DNA from: Escallonia rubra
Lineage: Eukaryota; Streptophyta; Magnoliopsida; Escalloniales; Escalloniaceae
Assembly (NCBI GenBank): GCA_033065855.1
Contig: JAVXUO010002056.1
Coordinates: forward strand, 62,001-126,000
DNA length: 64,000 nucleotides
Direction of reading: 5' to 3'
A program made the translations under genes and the position numbers. The number at the start of each line of letters is the position of its first letter. Position 1 is the stretch's first letter. This document shows, piece by piece, positions 34,226-45,300 of this stretch. The notes under the pieces were generated by a model. That model did no database searches. It saw only the letters and a program-made list of their open reading frames with translations, and was not told the DNA's origin.

Positions 34226-35081
34226 CTAATCACCTTCATTTCTACTTCCCTCAACTAAAAATTGGTAGAAATTTGGACCATAGGTTTTCTCAATTCTTGC
34301 TCTCTTACTTCTCCTTAGTTCACCTCCTTCCCCCATTTCCGGAGTAGGGTGAACTTGATCCTCATCGACTGTGTTTTCATTTTTCCGATCTCTAGAGAAA
34401 GAATTCTCAAAAAATTCTGCATCTCTAGATTCCAAAATAATATTTTGGCTAACGGATTCCATTGATTCCACGGTTAAGAATCTATACGCTTTGCTATGTT
34501 GAGCATAGCCTATGAAGACACATTCGATTGCCTTTTCCCCCAATTTGGGTCTTTTTGGATCGGTTAGCCTTACTAACGCCCTACACCCCCACACTTTAAG
34601 GTGTCCAAAAGAAGGTTTTCTCTTCTTCCATAACTCATAGGGTGTGACATTAGATACCTTGTGGGGTATACGATTAAGTATATATGTGAAAGTCATGAGA
34701 GCTTCCCCACAAATTCTTAGGCAAATTAGAAGTAAGTAATAAGGTATTAACCATTTCTTGCAAGGTCCTATTTTTCCTCTCGGCTATACCATTTTGTTGT
34801 GGACTATAAGGAGCTGTAACTTGGTGTATGATACCCCAAGTTTCAAATAGATCATCAAAGGAAATATATTCACCTCCCCTATCCGACCGTAAAATTTTAA
34901 TCTTACGATCTAGTTGATTCTCTACTTCCGCTTTGTAAATTTTAAATGTATCCAAAGCTTCATCCTTAGTCCTAAGAAGATACGTGTATGTATAACATGA
35001 ACAATCATCTATAAATGTAATGAAGTATCTTTTACCACCCCTTGTTAGATTACCTTCAATTTCACACAAGTCCAAATGTAT
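34226..35081 (-). pseudogene. Copia integrase, part right of the solo-LTR-like insertion
   Basis: Minus strand encodes the integrase core: YFITFIDDCSCYTYTY (first Asp), ILRSDRGGEYISF (second Asp) and SPQQNGIAERKNRTLQEM (Glu), so the D,D-35-E triad is present. A 1-bp loss near 34690 shifts the frame before the C-terminal part (ILNRIPHKVSNVTPYELW, LKVWGCRALVRL), which ends at a TAG near 34226. The upstream half lies beyond 37600. Confidence 0.8.
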
Positions 35082-35799
35082 TGATGTCAAGGAAAGTGGG
35101 TTCGTACTTACGTGGAGGTGCCACAAAGGCTGCAGTCCGAGTCAGCTTCCAAGTATGTTGATGTGAGACACAGCAAGGGTGGAACAAGGGCAGAGACCAA
35201 GGGCTTCCCAGACAGAACTCGAGGGTGGCAGTGCTGCGAGGGCGATAGCGCGAGATGAATACACGATGACAGTCACAGTCCGATGCTTAGGTCCAGAGTC
35301 AGGGTGTCGTAGGTTACTCTCTCTAGAATACTAGAGTGAGAAAGTGAAAATGTCCAAATGTTATCTTCTCAAATNAATTCTCAAGACCTCTATGTATAGA
35401 GATTGAGATGATGATGGCATAAACCGACACGTGGCACTCCCTGGGAGTGAAACATCACCGATGGGTCCACGGGTGCCGGTGCTCCATGGACTGTCAGATC
35501 GCATATTCAACCGGCCTGCCCCGCACAGCGTCGCTCTGTCTGTCTGGAAAGACTGGCTCCCACCGCATCGGTGTGGCCAGAGAACCCCCTTGATCTAGCC
35601 TCCAATCCGAGCCCTTGCGGAGTCCCACAGGCCTGGCAGCGGTGGGGAAGACCCGACGCCCAACTGCCAGGTGAACTAGGCGCGATGCCCTCCGAAGACC
35701 TGCTCCCGTCTCGGAATGACCCGGGGGTCATAGTCCCTAGGGGTGCCGACGCAAGCCCCCAGTGCAGGAGCACGTAGGCCAGTCACGCAGGCACCCTGA

Positions 35800-36635
35800 C
35801 GGAGATAGTGTCCCGGAGGAGTCGTCTATTCCGCAGGCCAAGGTAGCATCCCGAAGGAGCCGTCTACCCGGCCGGCCAAGGTAGCATCCCGGAGGAGCCG
35901 TCTACCTGGCGGAAGGGGAGTTGAAGAGCTCCCTGGCAGAGATAGTGTCCCGGAGGAGTCGTCTATTCCGCAGGCCAAGGTAGCATCCCGGAGGAGCCGT
36001 CTACCCGGCCGGCCAAGGTAGCATCCCGGAGGAGCCGTCTACCTGGCGGAAGGGGAGTTGAAGAGCTCCCTGGCAGAGATAGTGTCCCGGAGGAGTCGCC
36101 TATCCCTGCGGGTGAGTCCTTATGCCGGAGCACTTGGAGCGAGTCAAGGTAGCATCCCGGAGGAGCCGTCTACCCGACTGGCCGAGGTAGCATCCCGGAG
36201 GAGCCGTCTACCTGGCGGAAGGGGAGTTGAAGAGCTCCCTGGCAGAGATAGTGTCCCGGAGGAGTCGCCTATCACCGCAGGTGAGTCCTTATGCCGGAGC
36301 ACTCGGAGCATGTCAAGGTAGCATCCCGGAGGAGCCGTCTACCCGACTGGCCGAGGTAGCATCCCGGAGGAGCCGTCTACCTGGCGGAAGGGGAGTTGAA
36401 GAGCTCCCTGGCAGAGATAGTGTCCCGGAGGAGTCGCCTATCCCCGTGGGTGAGTCCTTGTGCCGGAGCACTCGGAGCATGTCAAGGTAGCATCCCGGAG
36501 GAGCCGTCTACCCGACTGGCCGAGGTAGCATCCCGGAGGAGCCGTCTACCTGGCGGAAGGGGAGTTGAAGAGCTCCCTGGCAGAGATAGTGTCCCGGAGG
36601 AGTCGCCTATCCCCGCGGATGATGTATACTCTGGA
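35800..36635. repeat. Minisatellite in insertion A: 138-bp then 169-bp units
   Basis: Two units of about 138 bp followed by three of 169 bp (equivalent points 36058, 36227, 36396). Each is built from the shorter word TCCCGGAGGAGYCGTCT, repeated three times or so per unit. Neighbouring 169-bp units are nearly identical. Confidence 0.9.
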
Positions 36636-36699
36636 GAGTGGGTTGAAGCATGTTCCATGACCAAGGCAAGGTGCACATGGTGTGATGAATGAGTGTGGT

Positions 36700-37170
36700 G
36701 CCCGGGGGCATGATGACATGATTGTGGCGCATGGGCGCGATGAAGTGAGTAAGGTGCCGGGAGCACGTCTATGTCAATGGCGCGGCGCATGGGCGCGACG
36801 GAGTGCGTAAGGTGCCGGGGGCACGTTGGTGTCAATGGTGGCGCATGGGCGCGATAGAGTGCGTATAGTGCCGGGGGCACGGTAGTGTGACAGAGAGCCT
36901 GGGGGCACGGCTGTATCAGCGGCGCGGCGCATGGGCGCGGCGAAGTGTTGGAGTGTGACGCCCGGACGTCGGTGACGGGGGTCACGGAGACGACGTCCGG
37001 GCGACGGATGATGAGCGTCGTGGAGTTGTGTCTGGGCGGAGTTGTGTCTGGGCGACGGGGTCGCGGAGTTGTGTCCGGGCGACGGGGGTCGCGGAGTTGT
37101 GTCCGGGCGACGGGGGTCGCGGAGTTGATGGACGACGGACGACGGACGTCGTGAAGTTGATGTACGAACG
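36700..37170. repeat. Further short tandem arrays in insertion A
   Basis: First a roughly 60-bp unit with GGCGCATGGGCGCG and GTGCCGGGGGCAC (36720-36945), then a roughly 30-bp unit with GTCGCGGAGTTGTGTCCGGG (37030-37120). Word GCGCATGGGCGCG is shared with the array in copy B. Confidence 0.75.
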
Positions 37171-37600
37171 TCCGTAAGGTGATGCACGACGGACGTCGCG
37201 AGGTTGATGTACGAACGTCCGTAAGCATCGCGGAGGTGCAAAGACTCGGGAAAACAAGTGCGCGCAGGAGGGAAGGCCATAGGCCAAACATTTGGGGAGG
37301 CCGAGGCCGACCCCAAGGGGAAGGCCAAAGCCGAGGCCGACCCCAAGGGGGAGGCCAATGCCAACCTTCTTGGGCAAGTGCCATGGCGCATCGACGGACG
37401 ACGTGCGAAGTGCGACGGTCGATGATGAGTTTCTTGGCGACGAAGTCGCGTAGAAGAAGTAAGAAGTGCACGTGACTTGAGCGTGCACGCTTTGACCGGT
37501 TGTGAGCGTTGAAAATGTCTGTTGCTTGTGCGGACGTGTCATGCAAAATGGGACCGTAGTGGGCCTTTGGGTGCGACCAGAATAGGTTGGGAACATGTAT

Positions 37601-39065
37601 TAATTCTAATAATTGTGTTTTCCTCTCAACCCCTTTAAAGGGTTTTCTAGCAATTTTAGACTTTATGCAAACTGAACATTTCTCTAAACTAGGTGAAGTA
37701 ATTTGAGGTATTAAACTCAATTTTACCATACTTCTTTAACATGACCTAGTTTAGAGTGCCATAAATTAAATGGAACAGCAATATAAACAAACTTAGTATC
37801 TTTATTAGCCATAGTAAGCTTGTACAATCCATTGGTTACATAGCCCTTGCCAACATAGTTCCCTCCCTTAGTCAGAATTACACTATCTGACTCAAACAAA
37901 ATCTTAAATCCAAACTGATTAAGCATACTAACGGATATAAGATTTTTCCTAACATCGGGAACAAAAAGCACATCCTTTAAGGTCAGCGTCTTTCCGGAAG
38001 AGAGATAGAGCACCACAGTTCCTTTGCCCATGACCTTAGCCGTAGATGAATTTCCCATGCAGAGTTGATATCCCTCCGCAACTGGCTCGAGGTCCTTGAA
38101 CAGATTTCTGTTTTTAGCAATATGCTTGGTTGCACCGGAGTCCACCCACCACTCTTCATCTTCCCCCATCATGTTGGCTTCGGAAACCACTGCAACGAAG
38201 TCCTCGTTGTCAACCACATTGGCATGGTCCTTTTTCTGCCTCTTAGCCACTCGACAATTCTTCTTGAAGTGGCCAATTTTCCCACACTTCCAACAGGCCC
38301 TTTTAGGCTTGTCTTGCCGGTTGGTAGAAGTAGAAGCTTGACCATCAAGCTTACGCTTAGTGCCACTAGAGGAGCCATGATCTATCACAAGAGCCTTGGA
38401 GGACTTGTTGTCTTCCAACTCAAGCCTATCCAAGTTTCGAGAATTCTCTTCAACTTGGATATACTTGACCAACTCTTGCATGGTCATGGCATCCTTCTTT
38501 TGTTTTAACTCCTTACGACATTCTTTCCAAGCTAACGGCAATTTAGAAATTATCGTTGACACTTGGAAAGACTCGTCAAGAGAGTGGCCCTCCGAAATAA
38601 TTAAATTCATAATCATTTGCAGTTCATGAATCTGAGTAATAACAGACTTGCTATCTACCATGCGGAAGTCAAACAACTTACTGATTAGGAATTTTTTATT
38701 TCCGGCGTCCTCCGTTTTGTACTTGTTGTCGAGATCATTCCAAAGTTCATTTGCGGTGTTGTTTGCATACTTGATCTCGTACACGTCGTATAAAGTGTCG
38801 GACAGCCCTCCCAAAATGTATCCCTTGCAGTAGGTGTCATCCTCCTCCCACCTTTGCTTGTGCTTCATGGCAATCTGCTTTGCTGCTTTGTTGCTTCGTC
38901 TGCAGCTTCATCCACGATAGGCTTTGGAATAGTGAGCACATAGGCAATCTTCAATGCAGCAAGAAAGAAGTACATCTTGCTCTTCCATCGCCTAAAGAAA
39001 GAGCCATCGAACTTAGCCAGCTTTGAGATGTCGTTGGTGACAGGCATCCTTGAAGTATTCTCCAT
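37601..39065 (-). pseudogene. Copia gag, protease and integrase start
   Basis: ATG at 39065, only 27 bases after the 5' LTR. Gag: KLAKFDGSFFRRWKSKMYFF, a frameshift near 38870, then YCKGYILGGLSDTLYDVY and the UBN2-type region LFDFRMVDSKSV. Zinc knuckle CWKCGKIGHFKKNC; protease WWVDSGATKHI (DSGA active site) with VLFVPDVRKNLISV; GAG-pre-integrase NLWHSKLGHV; zinc-binding remnant CSVCIKSKIARKPFKG. The frame then meets the solo-LTR-like insertion. A second shift near 37725 splits the GAG-pre-integrase part. Gag packages RNA and protease matures the polyprotein; here both are disabled by the shifts. Confidence 0.82.
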
Positions 39066-39092
39066 CGTAGCCACAAAATACTGTCTTAAGAT

Positions 39093-39917
39093 TGTTGGAA
39101 ATAAAGGCAGTATGGAGAAACTGGACTGAAGATGCCTGAGTCGAATGCGTTGCACTCTTTCCTTAAGACAGTATTTGCTCTCTTATAATCTGCTTAGGGT
39201 AGCAGCAAATCTGTCTCCCAAGATAAAACAGTTTAAACTCTGTTGATCACAGCAGAATGCAATCAACAGACAGAAATTTGAGAGAGAGCAAGAGAGAATT
39301 CGAAGTATATTGTATGATCTGACCATCAGCCTATTTATAGACACCAAAGGGTGCCTAGAACAGGTGCAAACAGTTGTGGCAGTTAAGTGACTCTGCAGAT
39401 GTCACTTAACAGTCACAATCTGTAAACACAGTATAGAGGTGCAACATTTGAACTAAAAGGCACCAATTGCAGTTGCCATTTCGAATTAACTGTTTCAGTT
39501 CAAGTTGCAGCTCACAAGCTGAATTTGTCGCAAAAGTTAAGGCTGGGCTCGGGGCGAGGGCTCCTAGCGACGATGCGCACGTGCGAAGTGCAAAGTGCGC
39601 CTTTACGCCGCCGCCGCCGCCGGCGCGCGCGTGTGCGGTGCGGTGCACCGCACATGTGCAAGTGCATGGCCATGCATACCATGTGTTTCTAGAACAATAT
39701 GGTATGTCACATGGCCATTTAAATACCCTTAACTTTTCCATTTCCCAAGCCATGTGAGAACCCACTTCATGATTAGTTTCAACCTTATTAAATGCCAATG
39801 TTTGAGAGTTAATATCTCTCAAACCAATCAATCAATTTGATTGATTCTTTTTGCAACTTATTCCTTGTAGTACAAACTTTAATAAGGTAAGAATCAATTA
39901 TTGAAAAATTTCCAACA
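39093..39917 (-). repeat. 5' LTR of the Copia element (825 bp)
   Basis: Longer than the 3' LTR because of extra sequence around 39435-39600. A TATA box CTATAAATAGG (minus) lies at about 39330-39345, implying an RNA start near 39305 and an R-U5 of about 210 bases. Contains CTTAAGACAGTATTT at 39162-39176, the exact inverse complement of 39076-39090 just outside the LTR. Confidence 0.85.
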
Positions 39918-40546
39918 CAAACTTTCAATACCCCGGAGTCTTGAGAAAGTGAAGGTTCTGGTAAGCCTTTTTGGAATGCCCGAGATTAAGTATCTGCAGA
40001 GATCCAAGTAATTATAAGCAGAGGAAAAACATGTAGATTGTTAAGTCGACAGACATACTAAAAACCATCGACTTGCGTTACCATTATTTGCTATAAGACT
40101 AATCGAGAGCAATGAAATTATCCATGCGATAAGCCAATGGGCAAACATTGAAAAGGGTATCCGTGCCAACACAACCACCTTAATTTCTTTGGAAGCTTCT
40201 CATATCCTCCAGTGAGCTGTAGGTGATTGAGTCGTAGTATTTGCAACTCCTTCATACTTGCCAATGCAGCAGTTTCCAAGTCTACTTCATTTGAAGGGCT
40301 CAATGAAGTTTCCAAGTATACTTCATTTAAAGGTAGCTCGTTCTCTTGGCAGGCAGTGTGGAGGTCTTCCGCCCCCTTAGAGTTTGTTTTTCCACGTGGG
40401 AAGCTTCGAGAGACGCCATTCTTACTGGTGATAACTTGAGGAATAGGGAGCTGATTTACATCAATCAGTGCTTCCTTTGCAAAGAAGAGGAATTCCGTCG
40501 GACCCGATCTGGTGATGGTCGGATCTTCTATGTCAAGAACGGCCAA
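39918..40546 (-). pseudogene. Relic TNL (third locus), part right of the Copia insertion
   Basis: From right to left on the minus strand: an exon 3-like region encoding MKELQILRLNHLQLTGGYEK then LRWLCWHGYPFQCLP, the counterpart of MKNIQLLQLNYVQLTGNYEK in the others, and the start of exon 4 near 39920-40010. The LRR linker diverges more from TNL-A to -D than those do from each other, so this is a separate, older lineage. Sequence upstream of the match (a PRGKTNSKGAEDLHTACQEN-like stretch) has no counterpart in the paralogs. Confidence 0.65.
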
Positions 40547-41064
40547 GAAGGCACACTCCTATCCTATGCTTAATCTAACTGCACATAAATCAAAAGTTCT
40601 TAGATTATTACTTCAATCAGTCCTTCACAAAGTAGTGTATCCACAAAATCGACATTCCTTCAAGGGAAATAGTAGTAACCCACCTGTAACCTTACTAGAT
40701 GTCCCTGAATGTTACTAGCAAAACAAGGCTTTGTTATTAATGTTGTTATACATATGTAATGCTCCTTCCAATCCAAAAAAGAGAGCCAAGGTTCGGTTAC
40801 AGATGACAGAAAAGAACTAAAACAGAAAAATAGTAAACCGGCCTCTCAAAGCCACTCCACCAATAGCATCCTGCATCAAAACAGATTCGGCTCTAGGGAG
40901 GCTTCTTCCAGGGACAGCAGTCTATCAGGCTGCTAAAACCAATGTTTGCCAAATTGTCTTAAAATCCATAGCATTCTGTTAATGTGTTTCTTATTTTGGA
41001 ACTCCTTGTCAAGAAGCGTCACTATCAGCAAAACAAGTTAGCCAAGAATTGGTCAAATCTATCT
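40547..41064. repeat. Intergenic; includes a block repeated at 58140-58370
   Basis: From about 40735, words such as GTTGTTATACATATG, ACCGGCCTCTCAAA and CACTATCAGCAAAAC recur in the same order 3' of TNL-D. No gene seen; 40560-40730 has no match in the window. Confidence 0.6.
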
Positions 41065-41072
41065 GCTTATAG

Positions 41073-41951
41073 TAGGGGTGAACACGGTTCGGTTTGGGGG
41101 TCAAACCGCAAATCGAACCAATGAACCTCGGTTCACAAATTCTTAAACCAAACCGAACCAAGACACCTCGGTTTGAACGGTTCAAATCGAACGGTTCGGA
41201 TCGATTTGAGCGTATTTTAAACATTATTATGTTTTCAAGAAAAAAAAACAATAACCAATAACAACTTTTCTTAAGATTAATTTATAACTTTTTTTTGCTA
41301 CCGTATTTTTTGGATGCTCATGGTTTATGAGAATATTTGCTCTCTTTCCTACATTGTTTGGGCTTTCAACATGATTACTACTGGATTAACATAAACCAAT
41401 TTCAGAACTTACTTCTTAAGAGTTGAGCAGGAAACTAGACCAAGAGGGTGTGCATCACAATGGTAGTAAAAAAATACAAATAATTTCCTAAGTCTTAATA
41501 TCTAACAAATCTGTACTTCTCTAAAGTTTTTATTAGTTTATTTTTCTTTAAGTAGGCATGGCTAGTATTTTATCATTCTTGACTCTACTGTAATACTGGA
41601 TATAACTAGCCTATTGGCTCCATGTTTACATTACAGGAGCCATAGTGTAAATGATGCAATATATAGTGAGTAATGACTTTGAAATGGTAGAATCAAAAGA
41701 GAAGGCTAATTTAGGGTGAGCATGTTTTATTCTATCCTAGTTATTAGCTAATCAGGATAAGGTATATATATATTTTTTATACTAATGTAACCCTCGGTTC
41801 GGTTCGGTTTAGTGCCGGTTTGAAAATCTTAAACCGTGAACCGAACCAAACCGACCTCGGTTTGAAAATCTCAAACCAAACCATTCAAGCTCATCAACGG
41901 TTCGGATTCGATCGGTTCGTATCGATTTTATCGGTTTGTTGCTCACCCCTA
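41073..41951. mobile_element. hAT-like nonautonomous element, copy 1
   Basis: Inverted ends TAGGGGTGAACACGGTT and TAGGGGTGAGCAACAAA (reverse complement of the right end), flanked by GCTTATAG and GCTTATAC, an 8-bp duplication with one mismatch. The paralogous place near 58360 is empty. Subterminal regions at both ends are packed with AACCG/CGGTT words on both strands. No transposase seen. Confidence 0.8.
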
Positions 41952-42377
41952 GCTTATACAATTGGATAACTCCCATTTTCTGCTTCAAATTTGTTGTCTT
42001 TTTAAAATTTCGCAAAAGGTTTTAACAGTAGAATTTTGAAACGGGAGAAGAAGCAATTAGCTATTGAAGTAAGGCCAATCTTTGTTTGAAAACTACAATA
42101 AGGAAGAAAGAAAACACAGAAGGCGGAAAAACAGTCACCTTATGTTCCCTATAACAGCAATTGGTTGTCATGCTACATCTCCCTGCAACTAATACCTCCC
42201 CTTTTGCCACCCCAACCCCAAGCATTAAAATCTATTTCCAAGATAACAAGATATTCATATCAGAGGATTTTTTTCAGTGGGAAGTTGAATGGTTCATATA
42301 AATCTCCACATTCAACTGAAGCTGCATACCGTTTACTAGTTAAATTGGCAAGAAGCTGGAAAATCACACCTTTCCCA

Positions 42378-45300
42378 TCAATGTGAGTCCTCGTATTGTG
42401 AGTCCTCGCATCTCTCTAATATGCCATCCCTCGTACTAAAGTAATAAAGTTCATGACGACTGAACGAGTACAATTTTGGGTGCGATTGATATTCTGAAAG
42501 ATCTGCACCAATGGTGTCGTAATTAAAGTATCTGTTATCGTGCTTGCTAGTTTCATTCTCCAGTTCGTCCTCATCGCCTCCTTTCTGGAACACAAAGTTG
42601 AAGCCACACTCCTTTACAGAAAGACGATTCGACAACATAAAGAAAACGGTAACCACATCCCCACCTTCCAATCGATTTCCAAACTTCCACTGGCTTAACC
42701 ATGCCCAATCTTCCCCATTTTCCTGATACGGAAAGTGAATAGGTTTATATTTCCACCAAATATCCTTGGTCTTATTGTTGATCTCGATAAAAGACCGACG
42801 ACTGTCATGCAGAAGAAGATCAGCATATACACAACAGACGTTCAAGCATCGGATTGTAAAATTTGCAAGTGAAGGCACAATGAAGGATATTGATGATCCG
42901 TTAGTCTTTTCACTGAACCATCCTGGCATCACCTTTCTTGACGGGACAAATGTGCTAAATATACCGAACTCATGAAATCCCTGTGCAACAGAAATTCTAA
43001 TGTCAATATACACCAAAGAGAAATCTTAGGTGTGGAGTCAATATTAGCTCATCGGTGGTGACTCCTAATGAAAGCTTTGCCACCAAAAACAAAGATGCAA
43101 CAAAAATAGGTTGGGTCCTAAATAGTAAGTACTAGAAAATTATATTGATAGCACATGATTCATGAAATCCCATGCCAGGAATACTAATATCAATAGACAC
43201 ATGAGACACATACAGAAAGGGAGAGAGTACCTGGATTGGGACCTTCCATGTTTTAGCCGATACAGAACTATAATACACCACCTCTATATTTTCCAGAGAT
43301 TCTACATCAAGCAACCCTAAATTGTTGATTGTTTTCTTCTCAACTTTCCATATATCTTCTCCCTTGAAATAACCCTCTGTTTCAACCAGCTTTTCACAAC
43401 CCAATGCTGCTAGAACGCGGTCACCATGCCAAGGCGATGAACATGATATTCTTTTTAGTGATGTACTGTATAGCACCGACAACCTTGTTATAGCACTAGG
43501 CAGACCTATAATGGATTGGAGCCTTGTACATTCGTCTAAATCAAGGATGTCAAGCCTATTTAAGCTTCTGACGCAATTCGGCAGGCTACATATAGGATTC
43601 TTACTTAAATCCAAGCTCGTCAATGAGAACGGGTTGCTAAAAGTCTCAGGGAAAGAATCATCAGATAAGTTACAGTTCTGAAGACTTAAAACAACTAACG
43701 AACGTGGTAAAGAAGCCCAAAAGTTTTGTACACTTCTCTTCGGCTTTGAAACCCATGGCAGAACAAAGGTGTGCCATGATTTCACTTCCCCTGTGGCACT
43801 GGGTAATGTATTTAAGAAAACCTTATCAACTGCTCAACGACTTCATCTTCCCTAATTCCGCTGGAAAGTTGTCAAGATTTGAGCGACCAGAGATGTTTAG
43901 TTCTTGAAGAAAATTTCGCAGACCAATGTTCTTGGGAAGTTTTTTCAGACTTGTGCAATCTTCAAGATCTAATATATCAAGTCCCTTGAGGAATCCAATT
44001 GATTCACAAACTTCAAGCAAACCCACGCAACCTTTAAGGATCAATTTATCAAGATTAGGAAGTCTTAATAAGTTAAAGGTTCTTGCATGCCTTTCAGAAT
44101 AGCTGAGATCGAGTGTCTTTAGAAATGCAAGGCACTAATAGCAACAACAACAAAAAAAAAAAGGATATGAATAAAAAGACGACATTTCTTTTTTAGAAAA
44201 ATGCATATATGACTAATCACGAAATTTAACATGGGAATTAGTTAACTTGAATAACATACCTTGGTTCCCTCCCAAAATTGCTTGAGTTTGCTATGACGCA
44301 GATCAAGTATAACCAAATTCTCCAGTGAAATGTCAATAGGCACATGTTTTAATGGGAATCCATGCCAACACAACCATCTTAATCTTCTCGGGAAGTCCTC
44401 ATAGTTTCCAGTAAGCTGCACATAGTTGAGTTGGAGTAGTGTATATTCTTCATCCTTGCAAATGCATCAACATGAAAATCACCTTCCTTTGGAAGTTTCA
44501 ACGTAGTTTTCATTCATTCCCAAGAGATTAAGTTGGAAAAGGGTCATTTCAGTGACGTGCCATGATCGACATTATCAGCTGTGAAGGCTAACCTATCTGC
44601 CTGAAACTTACTAACGTCAAGGATGAGGCCTTCAATTTTTTCAGTACCCTTACAAACAAAAAATGAAGAGCAAAATATGAGAAACAAAAGATAAGCGACA
44701 GCATACTTGCAAAGGATAATATAGTAAGAAGCAAAGCCGAGAAGTGAATTTCCTACCAATTTTTCTTTTACTACGTGGAAGGAATCCTTGTGATGCCATA
44801 GCCTACTGCGATTCCCAGGCTCCTTGGGCGATTCTTTGCGAACTATTTCTTTTCCCATCTCTTGGATCAACTGATGCATCATCAGCTTGTTGCCTTTCTC
44901 AAGAGTTAAGAGACATCTATCAATGAGACTATCAATTCCAACAGTTGGATGCAAACCACACTTGTCAAGTATCTTAACTATGTAATCTTTTTCCTCTCCA
45001 ACAAAGAAGCAAGCGATATGGAGGAATAGGTTGTTGTCATAGTCATCTTGCAGAGTATTATGGCTTATTTCCAAGACTTTTTGTATGTCAATATGAGGAA
45101 CTTCTTCTAGTTTGCTCAATGCATCTTCCCATACATCTATGCTTTTACCTGACAGAGAAGAACTCAAAATTTGAAGAGCCTGGGGAAGCCCTTCACAACG
45201 CCTTACCAACCTTTGTGATTGCTCCACATAGCCGTCCATTGGGTGGTCTTGTCCAAAAGCATGCAAGCTAAAAAGTTTCAAGGATTCATCACAACATAAA

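Larger units (their letters stand above)
35082..37595 (-). mobile_element. Solo-LTR-like insertion, copy A (2.5 kb)
   Basis: Plus-strand ends are TGATGTCAAGG and GGTTGGGAACA, flanked by TGTAT at 35077-35081 and 37596-37600, a perfect 5-bp target-site duplication. TG...CA ends plus a 5-bp duplication are LTR-retrotransposon signatures, and no second LTR, PBS, or gag/pol is found, so a solo LTR is the simplest reading. A sister copy at 48102-50401 shares the terminal few hundred bases at both ends. The TATA-like motif (clearer in the sister copy) and long GC-rich upstream part suggest minus orientation. Very GC-rich interior with several minisatellites. Long open frames here are composition artefacts. 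The reading frame of the host Copia element continues across the site. Confidence 0.8.
31393..39917 (-). mobile_element. Copia LTR retrotransposon inserted in a TNL relic
   Basis: Coding strand minus: 5' LTR at 39093-39917, 3' LTR at 31393-32083, with matching TGTTGGAAAT...ATTTCCAACA ends. Internal order gag, protease, integrase, RT, RNase H is Copia type. Purine tract GAGGGAAAT (plus-strand 32084-32092) abuts the 3' LTR. Both flanks are pieces of one TNL LRR exon. No 5-bp target-site duplication is seen (GAATG on the left, CAAAC on the right), suggesting a small deletion or recombination. A 2.5-kb insertion sits in its integrase region. Lesions include a frameshift in gag near 38870, a 1-bp loss near 34690 and an in-frame TAG between integrase and RT. 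Confidence 0.9.

Noticed and set aside
36482..37729. Long minus-strand frame of about 415 codons rich in Pro, Arg, His and Thr
   Set aside because: It crosses the border between the Copia element and the solo-LTR-like insertion and runs over GC-rich minisatellites; overlapping long frames exist in other phases, as expected from composition.
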